Position numbers and translations under genes: made by a program. Positions 9,167 through 18,599 of a stretch of DNA of 64,000 nucleotides are shown here, piece by piece. Numbering within the stretch: position 1 is the first letter of the stretch; each line of letters starts with the position of its first letter. The stretch is from Bacteroidota bacterium (GTDB taxonomy: Bacteria > Bacteroidota > Bacteroidia > NS11-12g > UBA9320): the NCBI GenBank assembly GCA_002746305.1, contig NVWV01000001.1, positions 372,001 through 436,000 on the forward strand. The letters are read 5' to 3'. The notes beneath the pieces are model-generated. The model did not search any database and was not told the origin of the DNA. It was given only the letters and a program-made list of their open reading frames with translations.

Positions 9167-10092
9167 TGGAAAGAAAAATACTAATATCAACGAGTAGTTA
9201 CGGCAAAGTAGATTCTAAACCTTTAGAATTGTTGGAGCAGGCTGGTTTTGAAGTGACACTTAATCCATATGGTTCAAAGCTGAGTATATCGCAATCTATA
9301 GAGTTACTTGCAGGTCAAACAGCTCTAATAGCAGGTACAGAGAAGCTGAATGCTGAGATTTTTGATGCTCATCCTCAATTGAAATACATATGTAGACTGG
9401 GCACAGGTATGGATAGCGTGGATTTGGATGAGGCCAAGAATAGAAATATTCCAGTTGAAAATACTCCAAATGCACATGTGGACGGCGTTGCTGAACTATG
9501 CTTATCTGGAATTTTAGATTTGCATAGAGAAGTTAGTTTCGCCCATCACAATCTCAAACAAGGGGTTTGGAAGAAACCTATGGGCAGTTTACTTAAAGGT
9601 AAAACCATCGGTCTTATTGGGCTAGGAAAAGTTGCTAAGCGATTGGTGGAATTGCTTCAACCTTTTAATATGAAAATATTGGCAGTTGACAAATATTGGG
9701 ACTCAGACTTTGCAAAGCAGTATAACGTGGAACAAGTAGAACTCGATTATTTACTCCAAAATTCGGGCATTGTTTCGATACATATTCCTTTTTCCCCAGA
9801 AAATAAAAATGTAATATCAGAGAGAGAATTAAATCTAATGAATTCATCCGCAATACTTATAAATACAAGTCGGGGTGGTTTAATAAATGAAGTTGATTTG
9901 TTAACTCACCTAAAAGCAAATTCAATGTTTAAAGCCTATTTGGATACTTATGAGTCTGAGCCATACACAGGAGAGCTTTTAAGCTTAGATAATATATTAC
10001 TAACTCCACATATTGGGTCTTACGCTAAAGAAGTAAGGTTAAATATGGAAATGGAGTGTGCAGAAAAAATAATAGCTTATTTTAATAAATAG
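9166..10092 (+). CDS. D-isomer-specific 2-hydroxyacid dehydrogenase (phosphoglycerate dehydrogenase-like)
   Basis: A 308-residue NAD-dependent dehydrogenase. GLIGLGKVA (149-157) is the dinucleotide fold, and the catalytic triad is visible as Arg236 (INTSRGG), Glu265 (YESEP) and His282 (TPHIGS). It lacks the C-terminal ACT/regulatory domain of many SerA enzymes. Beside a cytidylyltransferase it more likely interconverts a 2-keto and a 2-hydroxy acid on the way to a CMP-activated precursor than makes serine. It shares one base with the preceding gene and abuts the next. Confidence 0.8.
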   Translation: MERKILISTSSYGKVDSKPLELLEQAGFEVTLNPYGSKLSISQSIELLAGQTALIAGTEKLNAEIFDAHPQLKYICRLGTGMDSVDLDEAKNRNIPVENTPNAHVDGVAELCLSGILDLHREVSFAHHNLKQGVWKKPMGSLLKGKTIGLIGLGKVAKRLVELLQPFNMKILAVDKYWDSDFAKQYNVEQVELDYLLQNSGIVSIHIPFSPENKNVISERELNLMNSSAILINTSRGGLINEVDLLTHLKANSMFKAYLDTYESEPYTGELLSLDNILLTPHIGSYAKEVRLNMEMECAEKIIAYFNK

Positions 10093-10980
10093 ATGGCAAG
10101 AATAGTAGTAACAGGAGGAGCGGGTTTTTTAGGAAGTCATATTGCTGATGCATTGACTAAAAAAGGTCATTCAGTAGTGATTTTTGATGTTGTTAAATCA
10201 CCTTACTTAAAAGAAAATCAAGAGTTTGTACAAGGGGATATAAGAGATATTGATTTGGTGAATACTGTACTCGAAAATGCAGATTATGTTTATCATTTGG
10301 CAGCCCTTGCCGACCTTAATGAAGCAAAGAAGAAACCCATTGAGTCAATTGAAATAAATATTAAAGGAACAGCGATACTTTTAGAGGCCGCTGTGAAGAA
10401 TAAAGTAAAGCGTTTTATTTTTGGTTCTTCAGTTTATGTTTATAGTAAACAGGGAGGCTTCTATAGATGCAGTAAGCAAGCATGTGAAGCTTATTTGGAA
10501 GAGTATCATAAGCAGTATGGCCTTAATTATACGGTTTTAAGATATGGAAGCCTGTATGGACCGAGAACGGATGAAACCAACGGTGTTTATAGATTGTTGA
10601 AGAAGGTAAAAGAAGAAGGTACATATATATATTCCGGAAAATCTACCGATAAACGAGAATACATTCATGTTTATGATGCGGCTAATTTAAGTGCACAAAT
10701 TCTAGATGATCAGTACGAAAACAAACACTATGTACTCTCGGGTAACGATAGGCTAGAGGTGAATGAACTTTTTAGAATGTTCGAAGAAATTTTAGGAAAG
10801 AAGTTAGATGTAATATATGAAGGAGACGTTAATGGTACTAATGGACATTATAATGTTACACCATATACATATCAACCAACTATCGGTAAAAAGTTAGTGA
10901 CAAATGAGTACGTTGATATGGGCCAAGGCATTATTCAGCTATTAGAGGAAATGAGATTGAGTGAAGAGAATAATGAGTGA
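10093..10980 (+). CDS. NAD-dependent epimerase/dehydratase (extended SDR)
   Basis: A 295-residue extended short-chain dehydrogenase. TGGAGFLG (7-14) is the NAD-binding motif. SSV (112-114) supplies the catalytic Ser, and Tyr124/Lys128 form YxxxK. RYGSLYGPR (150-158) and KREYIHVYDAA are typical of nucleotide-sugar epimerases and dehydratases. No 4,6-dehydratase-specific DE pair is evident. Third gene of the CMP cassette; substrate unknown. Confidence 0.82.
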   Translation: MARIVVTGGAGFLGSHIADALTKKGHSVVIFDVVKSPYLKENQEFVQGDIRDIDLVNTVLENADYVYHLAALADLNEAKKKPIESIEINIKGTAILLEAAVKNKVKRFIFGSSVYVYSKQGGFYRCSKQACEAYLEEYHKQYGLNYTVLRYGSLYGPRTDETNGVYRLLKKVKEEGTYIYSGKSTDKREYIHVYDAANLSAQILDDQYENKHYVLSGNDRLEVNELFRMFEEILGKKLDVIYEGDVNGTNGHYNVTPYTYQPTIGKKLVTNEYVDMGQGIIQLLEEMRLSEENNE

Positions 10981-11614
10981 AATTAAACTAGTGTTTTTTG
11001 ATTTTGATGGAGTTGTTTTAGATTCAGCAAGAATTAAAACAAAAGCTTTTCCTGTAGTATTTGCTGAATACCCAGAACATGGGGAGGCTATTACAAAATA
11101 CCACTTGGACAATCAGGGTATTTCGAGATATGAAAAATTTCAATGGATTTATGATACTCTTTTGGAAGAAGAATTGACAGAAGAAAAGTCTATTGAATTA
11201 GGAGAGACTTTTAGTGAAATTGTATTGGATGAAGTTCTTAAATGTGATGAAATACCTGGAGCTCTCGAATTCCTTAATTTTCTAAAGAACAAGAGTATTC
11301 CAGCAGTTGTTGCTTCAGGAACTCCATATAAGGAGTTAAACACAATAATTCATAAAAGAGAGTTGGATCATTATTTTGTGGATGTATGGGGATCTCCAAA
11401 GCTAAAAGATGAAATCATTGAAATTTTGATAAGTATTCATGGTCTTAAACCAGAGGAGTGCTTATTTCTGGGTGATGCAAGTACCGATTATATGGCAGCG
11501 TCTAAAATGAGCATACCATTTCAAGCAGTATATAGTTCTGAAATGAAGAAATATTGGAATGAAGTAGGAGAAAGTACAATTTCCAACTTAATGGAATTAA
11601 CAAAACGATTTTGA
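10973..11614 (+). CDS. HAD-superfamily phosphatase (beta-phosphoglucomutase-like)
   Basis: A 213-residue HAD hydrolase with an alpha-helical cap. FFDFDGVVLDSA (motif I, Asp10 and Asp12), VVASGTP (motif II) and LGDASTDYMAA (motif IV) are present. I prefer ATG 10973 over GTG 10961: it gives an 8-bp overlap with the SDR gene and the N-terminus expected before motif I. In the cassette it plausibly removes a phosphate before CTP activation, as KdsC does in the Kdo pathway. That role is an inference from context. Confidence 0.78.
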   Translation: MSEIKLVFFDFDGVVLDSARIKTKAFPVVFAEYPEHGEAITKYHLDNQGISRYEKFQWIYDTLLEEELTEEKSIELGETFSEIVLDEVLKCDEIPGALEFLNFLKNKSIPAVVASGTPYKELNTIIHKRELDHYFVDVWGSPKLKDEIIEILISIHGLKPEECLFLGDASTDYMAASKMSIPFQAVYSSEMKKYWNEVGESTISNLMELTKRF

Positions 11615-12264
11615 GCGATATTAATTTCAAGTCTTTTTCATCTGTTCTGAACAGAAATGAATATTTAAGAAACGACCTCTTAGAGTCTTATCTAGAGGGT
11701 TCTAGTGGGTCTTTTAACTTAGCTATTTGTGGAGGTGATACTCCAATCTCATTTTATGATTTCATGCGTAATAATACAGTTACATCAAATCGGTTGATGA
11801 AAGTGTTCTGGACCGATGAGAGGATGGTACCGTTTGATGATGAGTGGTCCAATTGTTTCTACCCTATAACTAAGTGGTTTCTAAAGGAACCAAAAGTGAA
11901 ATGTTTTCCAGTGAATACAGACTTGAGAACAGCAAGTGATAGTGCAAAGGATTATGACCAGGTTTTAGAAAGAGAGAGTCAAAAACGTCTGGATTACATA
12001 ATTCTGGGAATGGGCAAAGATGGTCATATTGCCTCTATCTTTCCTAAAGACCAAACTAGTAGTTTGGATGTATTGAGTTGCAAACACCCCACTGATAGAA
12101 CAGAAAGGATTAGTATGAACTATCGACTAATTAGTAGTGCCAAAAAGGTGGTTTTACTTATTAATGGAGAGATTAAGAAAAGTGTATTGGAAGATTCTAC
12201 TAAGGGATTACCGATACATAATTTACTGATAAAAAAAGATATAACCTGTTTGTATATTGAGTAA
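11611..12264 (+). CDS. 6-phosphogluconolactonase/glucosamine-6-phosphate isomerase-like protein
   Basis: A 217-residue member of the NagB/6PGL fold. GGDTP (41-45) is the phosphate-binding loop, WTDER (67-71) is the acidic motif and LGMGKDGHIASIFP (132-145) is characteristic of 6-phosphogluconolactonases rather than NagB. No zwf or gnd gene is beside it, so it probably opens a lactone or isomerises a phosphosugar of the glycan pathway instead of serving the pentose phosphate route. TTG start overlapping the preceding stop by 4 bp. Last gene of the cassette. Confidence 0.75.
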   Translation: MSDINFKSFSSVLNRNEYLRNDLLESYLEGSSGSFNLAICGGDTPISFYDFMRNNTVTSNRLMKVFWTDERMVPFDDEWSNCFYPITKWFLKEPKVKCFPVNTDLRTASDSAKDYDQVLERESQKRLDYIILGMGKDGHIASIFPKDQTSSLDVLSCKHPTDRTERISMNYRLISSAKKVVLLINGEIKKSVLEDSTKGLPIHNLLIKKDITCLYIE

Positions 12265-13360
12265 AAAGAGAATCTTATTTGTTCGTCCAAGCTTAGGTTA
12301 TGGAGGAGCCGATCGAGTTACTGTTAATTTATTGAATCATTTCGATTCGGATAAATACGAGGTTGAATTGGCCTTAATGCATTCCAACGGTGAAATGCAA
12401 TCGATGTTAGATAGACCAATTAAAATTCATGATTTAAAGGTTGGGTGGTTAGGTTTTGCCGTAAATCCTTTGATGAAGTTAATTCGGAGTAATAATTATG
12501 ATGTTCTATATAGCACTTGTGGTGGAATGTCTATTCCAATGATGATTGCAGCGAAACGAACAAATTTTAGGGGTCTAAAGGTTGTATCAGAACGAAACTC
12601 TTTGCATCGAACTTATTCTTCGATTGTGAAAAAGAAATCTCTATTGTCATTTAAGAAAAGGTATTACAAGCAAGCTGATCTTGTAACTGTGGTTTCACGA
12701 GAGATTGGGTCCGAAGTGCAAGAAGTCCTCGGTGTTAATGAGTCTCAGATTCGAGTGGTAAATAATCCATTAATAGGAGACAGCTTTTTTAGCGAAATGC
12801 AAGAAGAGGCAAGTTTCCCCAGTATTGAAACTGGAACTTTTAACATTCTCGCAATAGGTCGTTTTGTGAAGCAAAAGGATTACGGGACCATGTTAAAGGC
12901 ATTTAATGCTTTATACACCAATAATAAAAATGTGAGGTTAAACATCTTAGGAAAAGGTCCCCTACAAAAAGATATTGAAGATTTAGTGGATATACTGGGA
13001 ATTACCAACGTTGTTAGTTTTTTAGGTTTTGATTCTAATCCTTTTAAGTATCTGAGAATTGCTGATGCTTTTATTTTAAGTTCCTTACATGAGGGTATGC
13101 CAGGAGTGCTGGTTCAAGCAATGGCCGCTGGCCTTCCTGTTATATCTACAGATTGCCCTACGGGTCCAAATGAGATAATAGACAATAATAAAAACGGGAT
13201 TCTAATTCCTGTTTCTGACATAAGTGCTGCACATTTAGCTTTAGAGAGTCTGCTACATAATCCAGAAAAATCAATGGAAATGGGTAAAAAAGCAGCTTTA
13301 AGTATTGAGAGATATAGCATAAATAATGGAGTTGATTCATATTTTAAAATTCTAGATTAA
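12257..13360 (+). CDS. glycosyltransferase, GT4 family
   Basis: A 367-residue GT-B enzyme. GYGGADR (14-20) is the N-terminal glycine-rich loop. The donor domain starts near FNILAIGRFVKQKDYG and includes LHEGMPGVLVQAMAAG, the E-G-x-P segment of GT4. TTG start overlapping the lactonase-like gene by 8 bp. It sits directly after the CMP cassette, but GT4 enzymes normally use NDP-sugars, so it is not the obvious user of a CMP donor. Confidence 0.85.
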   Translation: MSKKRILFVRPSLGYGGADRVTVNLLNHFDSDKYEVELALMHSNGEMQSMLDRPIKIHDLKVGWLGFAVNPLMKLIRSNNYDVLYSTCGGMSIPMMIAAKRTNFRGLKVVSERNSLHRTYSSIVKKKSLLSFKKRYYKQADLVTVVSREIGSEVQEVLGVNESQIRVVNNPLIGDSFFSEMQEEASFPSIETGTFNILAIGRFVKQKDYGTMLKAFNALYTNNKNVRLNILGKGPLQKDIEDLVDILGITNVVSFLGFDSNPFKYLRIADAFILSSLHEGMPGVLVQAMAAGLPVISTDCPTGPNEIIDNNKNGILIPVSDISAAHLALESLLHNPEKSMEMGKKAALSIERYSINNGVDSYFKILD

Positions 13361-13361
13361 A

Positions 13362-14531
13362 ATGAAACATGTTGACTTTATAATTACCAATCCGAATCAC
13401 CACGTTCTGATAACCCTTCCAATTGCTCGAGCACTTCAAAAAAATGGGGTAAGTGTGAATTATATTTCTCTGTGTGAGATAAGAGGATTTAGAACACCCG
13501 AAAAGATTTTAAATGACACTCATATTTCATTTAAGAAGTTTGACTTTGACAGAAGTAAGAAAGACGAAAAGGATGATAATGAATCAAAGAAAGCTAGTTG
13601 GTGGGATAAAGTGAAATCAGCGGCCATGCGAGAAGTGTTTTGGGATATTATGATAAGGCCAAAGTTTAATAAATGGTTTAAGAATACTACTCATGCCGTA
13701 CTGCTTAATGATACTGCCTATCCTGGGGATTTTATCATTCGTTACTTAAGTAGGAAGAAAATAACCACTATCCTAATGCAAGAAGGTATTCGATTTCCTT
13801 TACCTGTCGAAGATAGAAATATGTATGGAAGTAGTGGAGTCGATTATTTAATAGCTTGGGGGCAGAAATCAGCGGATTACTTCAAAAAGATGGTTAAACA
13901 AAAAACACAGGTACTCCATCTTGGAAGTCCCGGTTTTGATAAATCTCTTTACTTGCAACAGTCTCTAGATTCGGTTCCTGATGTTATTTCAAAAATTGCC
14001 ATATTTGGTAATCCGATTGATGATCAACAATTTGTTTCTTCTAAAGAAAAAATGGCCATATATATTGATCTAGCAAGAACTTTAATGGATTATTCAAAGA
14101 GGCATAAACGTGATTTAGAAATAGTCTTTAAGAATCACCCAAGAGAAGCATCGGAAGTATTGCGAGATAGATTAGAAAAGAATGGATTAGGTCATATTCG
14201 TGTGTTTGAAAGTTCATCGGATATTGATATTGTACTTAATACTGTTGATGCTGGAATTGTATTTGCCTCGACAGTAGGAATTAATGTAATACTGCATGGA
14301 AAGAAGCTAGCAGTGGTCAAATTGAAGAATCATGATTATTTGGGTGATTATGTTCAGGATTCCGTTGCATATGGACTGAACATGTATTCCCCTGAAATAG
14401 ATCATCAGTTGGATGACTTTTTGGGTAGGGAACATTATCATTTTAGAAATTACAGAAGGTATCTAGACCATTTTGCAAGTAATTCAGGTAGAAGCGATAT
14501 AGTTATTGCTGCCTTTTTAAAACAATTATAG
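13362..14531 (+). CDS. capsular polysaccharide transferase-like protein (KpsC/KpsS or glycerophosphotransferase-like GT-B)
   Basis: A 389-residue protein with two Rossmann-like halves. The N-terminal half ends with ITTILMQEGIRFP (134-146). The C-terminal half has FKNHPRE (256-262) and FASTVGINVILHGKK (301-315). This HPR plus S-x-x-G-x-x-x-x-L-x-GK arrangement recalls capsular Kdo transferases (KpsC/KpsS) and CDP-glycerol glycerophosphotransferases. If so, it could use the CMP-activated product of the cassette just upstream. The family is judged from motifs only. It starts 1 bp after the GT4 gene. Confidence 0.5.
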   Translation: MKHVDFIITNPNHHVLITLPIARALQKNGVSVNYISLCEIRGFRTPEKILNDTHISFKKFDFDRSKKDEKDDNESKKASWWDKVKSAAMREVFWDIMIRPKFNKWFKNTTHAVLLNDTAYPGDFIIRYLSRKKITTILMQEGIRFPLPVEDRNMYGSSGVDYLIAWGQKSADYFKKMVKQKTQVLHLGSPGFDKSLYLQQSLDSVPDVISKIAIFGNPIDDQQFVSSKEKMAIYIDLARTLMDYSKRHKRDLEIVFKNHPREASEVLRDRLEKNGLGHIRVFESSSDIDIVLNTVDAGIVFASTVGINVILHGKKLAVVKLKNHDYLGDYVQDSVAYGLNMYSPEIDHQLDDFLGREHYHFRNYRRYLDHFASNSGRSDIVIAAFLKQL

Positions 14532-15682
14532 TGAGATACTATCTGTGGTCACTCTTCATTATTCTTAATCCATTTTATCTATTTGGTGCAGGAAAACCTC
14601 AAATAGGTGACTATCTCCAATTTGGAGTTATGTTACTTTCAATTCCTATTATCATTTTGGGTTATAAGAGAAGTATATTTAATAAAAGTGCTTTAATGGG
14701 TTTTTGGGGTTATACCATTTTAGCGAATTCTATTCTGTTTTTACTATACATTGGAAGTTACAAGGGAATCCCTCTGCTACCAAGTGTTTTCTTTATATAC
14801 AACATCTTGGTTTTTTTCTATATTACGGGTTTAGCCATAAAGAATGTAAAGAAATTTGTAAAATATACTCAATGGGGAATTATCATTTCAGTGACAATTC
14901 AAGTGGGGTATTTTGTATTATTTGGGTCAGAAAATTTTGAAATGTTGCGTCCTTCCTTTTTCTTTGCTAATCCAAATCAATTGGGCTACTACGCACTACT
15001 TATGCTATCTATCTACCTTGTTCTAAATAAAATAAGACGAACCAATATTTTACTTTTTGTATTGGTCTTTCTTCTTTGCATGCTAATGGCTCTTCTAAGT
15101 GCCTCTAAAGCAGCCGTAGGTGGAGCTTTATTCTTATTCGTATACTTTTTGTTTGATAGTAATATGCTAAAAGGATATGGTCTGATAGCAGTAGCACTTA
15201 TATTGATGGCCACTTATACTTTTATTTATAAAAATGAACTGGGAGTTACTAAGACAACATATATTCTTTCTAGAGTAGAAGATGGTTCTAAAAGTCATAA
15301 GGTTACCGAGTGGGAGTATCGAGGTTACGATAGAATTAGCAATCACCCGTACTATATTTTCTTAGGAGCAGGTGAAGGAATGTATGGTCGATTTAGAACC
15401 TATATCCATAAGCATGAAATTCACTCATCATTTGGAAATATTATTTTTAGTTATGGTATTCCTGGATTTGTATTATTTATGGTTTTTTTCTTGAGTTTAT
15501 TCAAAGGTTTACCATATAAGACTTCATTCTATATAGTCCCTGTAATCCTATACAGCTTTACACACATGGGGTTAAGATTTACACCAATATGGATACTTTT
15601 TGCAATTTTCCCAATTATTAGATTACTCCGAATGCATCTAAGACAAAAGAAATTTAATGAACGAATTACAGGACAGACCTAA
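14531..15682 (+). CDS. Wzy-like O-antigen/polysaccharide polymerase
   Basis: A 383-residue protein with about ten hydrophobic segments and a large extracytoplasmic loop (about 240-300) before the last membrane helices. That loop carries ILSRVEDGSKSHKVTEWEYR and HEIHSSFGNIIFSYGIPG; the H-S-x-x-x-x-x-x-x-x-G-x-x-G pattern is seen in O-antigen ligase/polymerase (Wzy_C) proteins. It would polymerise lipid-linked repeats on the periplasmic side. GTG start sharing one base with the preceding stop; its 3' end overlaps the next gene by 26 bp. It could instead be a ligase. Confidence 0.7.
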   Translation: MRYYLWSLFIILNPFYLFGAGKPQIGDYLQFGVMLLSIPIIILGYKRSIFNKSALMGFWGYTILANSILFLLYIGSYKGIPLLPSVFFIYNILVFFYITGLAIKNVKKFVKYTQWGIIISVTIQVGYFVLFGSENFEMLRPSFFFANPNQLGYYALLMLSIYLVLNKIRRTNILLFVLVFLLCMLMALLSASKAAVGGALFLFVYFLFDSNMLKGYGLIAVALILMATYTFIYKNELGVTKTTYILSRVEDGSKSHKVTEWEYRGYDRISNHPYYIFLGAGEGMYGRFRTYIHKHEIHSSFGNIIFSYGIPGFVLFMVFFLSLFKGLPYKTSFYIVPVILYSFTHMGLRFTPIWILFAIFPIIRLLRMHLRQKKFNERITGQT

Positions 15683-16805
15683 AATATTGAGAATAACGAC
15701 TGTAAGTCTATCCTTAGAAAAACTACTAACAGGTCAGTTATTGTTTATGGATGAGAATGGCTATGAAATACATACAGCGTCTCATGGAGTATTTAATCAT
15801 CCCAATCACAATGAGGTTATTTCTCTCACTAGAAAACTTAACCCATTTATAGATATCAAAGGGTTATTAGAACTAATTTCTGTGATTAAAGAGGTGAAGC
15901 CTCAAATAGTTCATACACATACACCAAAGGCAGGTTTGCTTGGTATGCTAGCTGCAAAATATTGTGGTGTGAAAGTTAGAATGCACACCGTAGGAGGGTT
16001 GCCTTTAATGGAAAAAGGTAAAATTTTACGTAATTTTTTGAAGATAATTGAAAGGATTACATATGCCGCTTCTACTCATGTTTACTGTAACTCATTTGGG
16101 CTTAAAGATTATATAGCACGAAAGTTATACTACAGCAAGAAGTTAAAGGTAGTGGGAAATGGAACAACAAATGGAATAAATATTAAACAGTTTAATCCCA
16201 ATGCCGTGGGTCAAGAAGTGGTGGATTGGCATAAAAATGAATTAGGAATTGATAAAGACGATAATGTCTTCTTATTCGTTGGTCGAATTGTAAAAGACAA
16301 GGGAATAATTGAATTGGTCGAAAGCTTTGAATCAATCAATCAGAATCACAGCAATACTAAATTAGTTTTAGTTGGTCATTTTGAAGAAGATCTCGACCCT
16401 TTACCACATCATATTCAGGAGGCCATCGCATTTAATTCACAAATAATTAATGTTGGATATCAACACGATGTTCGGCCGTATATTGCTCTTTCTGATATTC
16501 TAATATTCCCAAGTTATAGAGAAGGTTTCCCGAATGTTCCCTTACAAGCAGGAGCTATGAGAAAGGCCTTGGTCCTCTCAGATATAAATGGCTGCAATGA
16601 AATAGTTAAAGATAAAGAAAATGGATTACTCGTTCCAGTTAAAACAAGGAAAGAGTTAATTGAGGCAATGGAATTATTAATTACGGATAAAGATTTTGCA
16701 GAAAAATTAGCTCATAACGCAATGAAATCTATAACAGAAAGGTATGAGCAGAGTGTAGTGTGGGAGGCTTTATTGAATGAATATAATTTAGCTCTGAAAA
16801 AGTGA
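15657..16805 (+). CDS. glycosyltransferase, GT4 family (PglA-like)
   Basis: A 382-residue GT-B enzyme. IVHTHTPKAGLLGMLAAK (about 81-98) is typical of the PglA/WcaL group, followed by KVRMHTVGGLPLM. The donor half contains FLFVGRIVKDKGI and FPSYREGFPNVPLQAGAM. In Campylobacter PglA adds the second sugar to undecaprenyl-linked di-N-acetylbacillosamine. The PglC-, PglD- and PglE-like genes just downstream make a similar role likely here. ATG start inside the polymerase gene. Confidence 0.82.
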   Translation: MNELQDRPKILRITTVSLSLEKLLTGQLLFMDENGYEIHTASHGVFNHPNHNEVISLTRKLNPFIDIKGLLELISVIKEVKPQIVHTHTPKAGLLGMLAAKYCGVKVRMHTVGGLPLMEKGKILRNFLKIIERITYAASTHVYCNSFGLKDYIARKLYYSKKLKVVGNGTTNGINIKQFNPNAVGQEVVDWHKNELGIDKDDNVFLFVGRIVKDKGIIELVESFESINQNHSNTKLVLVGHFEEDLDPLPHHIQEAIAFNSQIINVGYQHDVRPYIALSDILIFPSYREGFPNVPLQAGAMRKALVLSDINGCNEIVKDKENGLLVPVKTRKELIEAMELLITDKDFAEKLAHNAMKSITERYEQSVVWEALLNEYNLALKK

Positions 16806-17998
16806 ACATAATTTATATCTCAAAATACGCTTCATACGCACCATATGGTATAGAAACTAGACACGTGTATATATCCAAAGAACTGGTGAAACGGGGCAAT
16901 GAGGTTAAATTATATATATCCAATGCCAATCATCAACTCTCATTGGTGCCAAAATTATATGAAGATAAAATAGAAGGAGTAGACATTGAGTGGTTAAATA
17001 CCCTAAAATATAAGAGAGCTTATGGAGCTAAGAGAATACTCAGTTGGATTCACTTTGAAATCATTCTCAGGAGAAAGTTACATAAGTTGTCAAATGTTCC
17101 CGATCTTGTAATTGTATCATCTCTAAGTCTACTTTCCATTCTGAATGGAATTTGGCTTAAGAAAACTTACGGCTGTAAGCTTGTTTTTGAAATAAGAGAC
17201 ATATGGCCGCTTGTTCTAACACGGATTAGCTCATTAAGTAAGAAAAACCCTATGTACAAAGTCCTAGAGTATATAGAGAAAAAAGGGTATTCGGAATCAG
17301 ATCTGATTATAGGTACAATGCCAAATTTAAAGGAACATGTGGATGGGGTAGTACCCAATAAGAAGGTTGTGTGGATTCCGCATTTAATTAATCCGAGTAT
17401 CATACATGAAAGAAAGCATACGTATGAAAAAGAACTAGGAGAATTACGAAAGACAAAGAACACAAAATTAATAGCATACGCAGGTAGCATTAATAAATCA
17501 AGCTCAATTGAGATATTGCTTAAAGCCGCGAGTATCATGAAACATGAAGATATAATCTTCGTCTTTCTGGGAAATGGCCCGTTGCTTTCAACTTTGCAAA
17601 CGAAGTATAGTCAGGAGAATATTAGGTTTTTCGATAAAATTAGGCAATCAGAAGTTGTAGCCTTTTTAAGCGATTGTGATATTCTTTACGACGGTTATTT
17701 AGAAAGTGATATCTATAGGTATGGAAATAGTAGGAACAAGTATGTAGAGTATTGTCTGGCGTCCAAACCAATTGTTGTTTCATATGACGGTTACCCTTTT
17801 TTTGTAAGTGAATATGATTGCGGTTTAGTAGTAAAACCAGAATCAGAAGAAGAACTTGTTAAAGCATTTCAATTACTTGTGCAAAAAGATGATGAGGAAT
17901 TAAATCAACTGGGCAGAAATGCACTTAATTTTGCTCAAACAAATTTAAGAATTGATAAACAAGTAGATAAACTATTAGAAGATATAAAAAGTGTATAA
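16802..17998 (+). CDS. glycosyltransferase, GT4 family (WbuB-like)
   Basis: A 398-residue GT-B enzyme. The N-terminus IIYISKYASYAPYGIETRH and the segment LVFEIRDIWPLVL (about 126-138) are characteristic of the WbuB group, which transfers amino-deoxysugars. The donor domain runs from LIAYAGSINKSSSIE to VEYCLASKPIVVSYDG. GTG start, 4-bp overlap upstream and 8-bp overlap with the phosphoglycosyl transferase downstream. It probably adds an early sugar onto the initiating residue. Confidence 0.8.
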   Translation: MNIIYISKYASYAPYGIETRHVYISKELVKRGNEVKLYISNANHQLSLVPKLYEDKIEGVDIEWLNTLKYKRAYGAKRILSWIHFEIILRRKLHKLSNVPDLVIVSSLSLLSILNGIWLKKTYGCKLVFEIRDIWPLVLTRISSLSKKNPMYKVLEYIEKKGYSESDLIIGTMPNLKEHVDGVVPNKKVVWIPHLINPSIIHERKHTYEKELGELRKTKNTKLIAYAGSINKSSSIEILLKAASIMKHEDIIFVFLGNGPLLSTLQTKYSQENIRFFDKIRQSEVVAFLSDCDILYDGYLESDIYRYGNSRNKYVEYCLASKPIVVSYDGYPFFVSEYDCGLVVKPESEEELVKAFQLLVQKDDEELNQLGRNALNFAQTNLRIDKQVDKLLEDIKSV

Positions 17999-18599
17999 GG
18001 CATTTCTGAAGTATATAGTTGATTTTATTTTGGCATTATTGGCTTTTATTGTTTTAAGTCCAGTTTTTGCTTTAACAGTGATTTTTCTTTGTATAGCAAA
18101 TAGAGGTTCAGTTTTTTTTATTCAAGAGCGTCCTGGGAAGGATGAAAAACCTTTTTTCCTTATTAAGTTCAAAACGATGAGTGATTGTAAGGACCCTCAG
18201 GGTAATCTACTTAGTGATTCAGAAAGACTAACGACAATTGGTTTGTTTGTCAGAAAATTGTCCTTAGATGAAATGCCACAATTGTTAAATGTAATTAGAG
18301 GAGATATGTCATTAATAGGTCCACGCCCTTTACTAATGGAGTATCTTCCCTTATATAGTGAAGAGCAAAAGTGTCGACACGACATTCGACCTGGAATTAC
18401 GGGTTGGGCTCAGGTAAATGGCCGTAATAGTCTTGAATGGAAGAAAAAATTTGAATATGATATTTGGTACGTTCAGAATTATACAGTATGGGTCGATATA
18501 AAAATACTATTTATGACTGTGTTTAAGGTATTAAGAGCAGAAGGGATATCTTCAGAATCATCTGTTACTATGGAAAAATTTAAAGGCAATATTTCATGA
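17991..18599 (+). CDS. pglC: initiating phosphoglycosyl transferase, PglC-type
   Basis: A 202-residue monotopic phosphoglycosyl transferase, the small form without the extra membrane domain of WbaP/WcaJ. It has an N-terminal reentrant hydrophobic segment (about 12-34), then SVFFIQERPGK and FLIKFKTM. The catalytic pair Asp93-Glu94 lies in LSLDEMPQLLNVIRGDMS, followed by GPRP. It moves phospho-sugar from UDP-sugar to undecaprenyl phosphate and so starts the repeat unit. The adjacent acetyltransferase and aminotransferase suggest UDP-di-N-acetylbacillosamine as donor. GTG start. Confidence 0.87.
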   Translation: MYKAFLKYIVDFILALLAFIVLSPVFALTVIFLCIANRGSVFFIQERPGKDEKPFFLIKFKTMSDCKDPQGNLLSDSERLTTIGLFVRKLSLDEMPQLLNVIRGDMSLIGPRPLLMEYLPLYSEEQKCRHDIRPGITGWAQVNGRNSLEWKKKFEYDIWYVQNYTVWVDIKILFMTVFKVLRAEGISSESSVTMEKFKGNIS

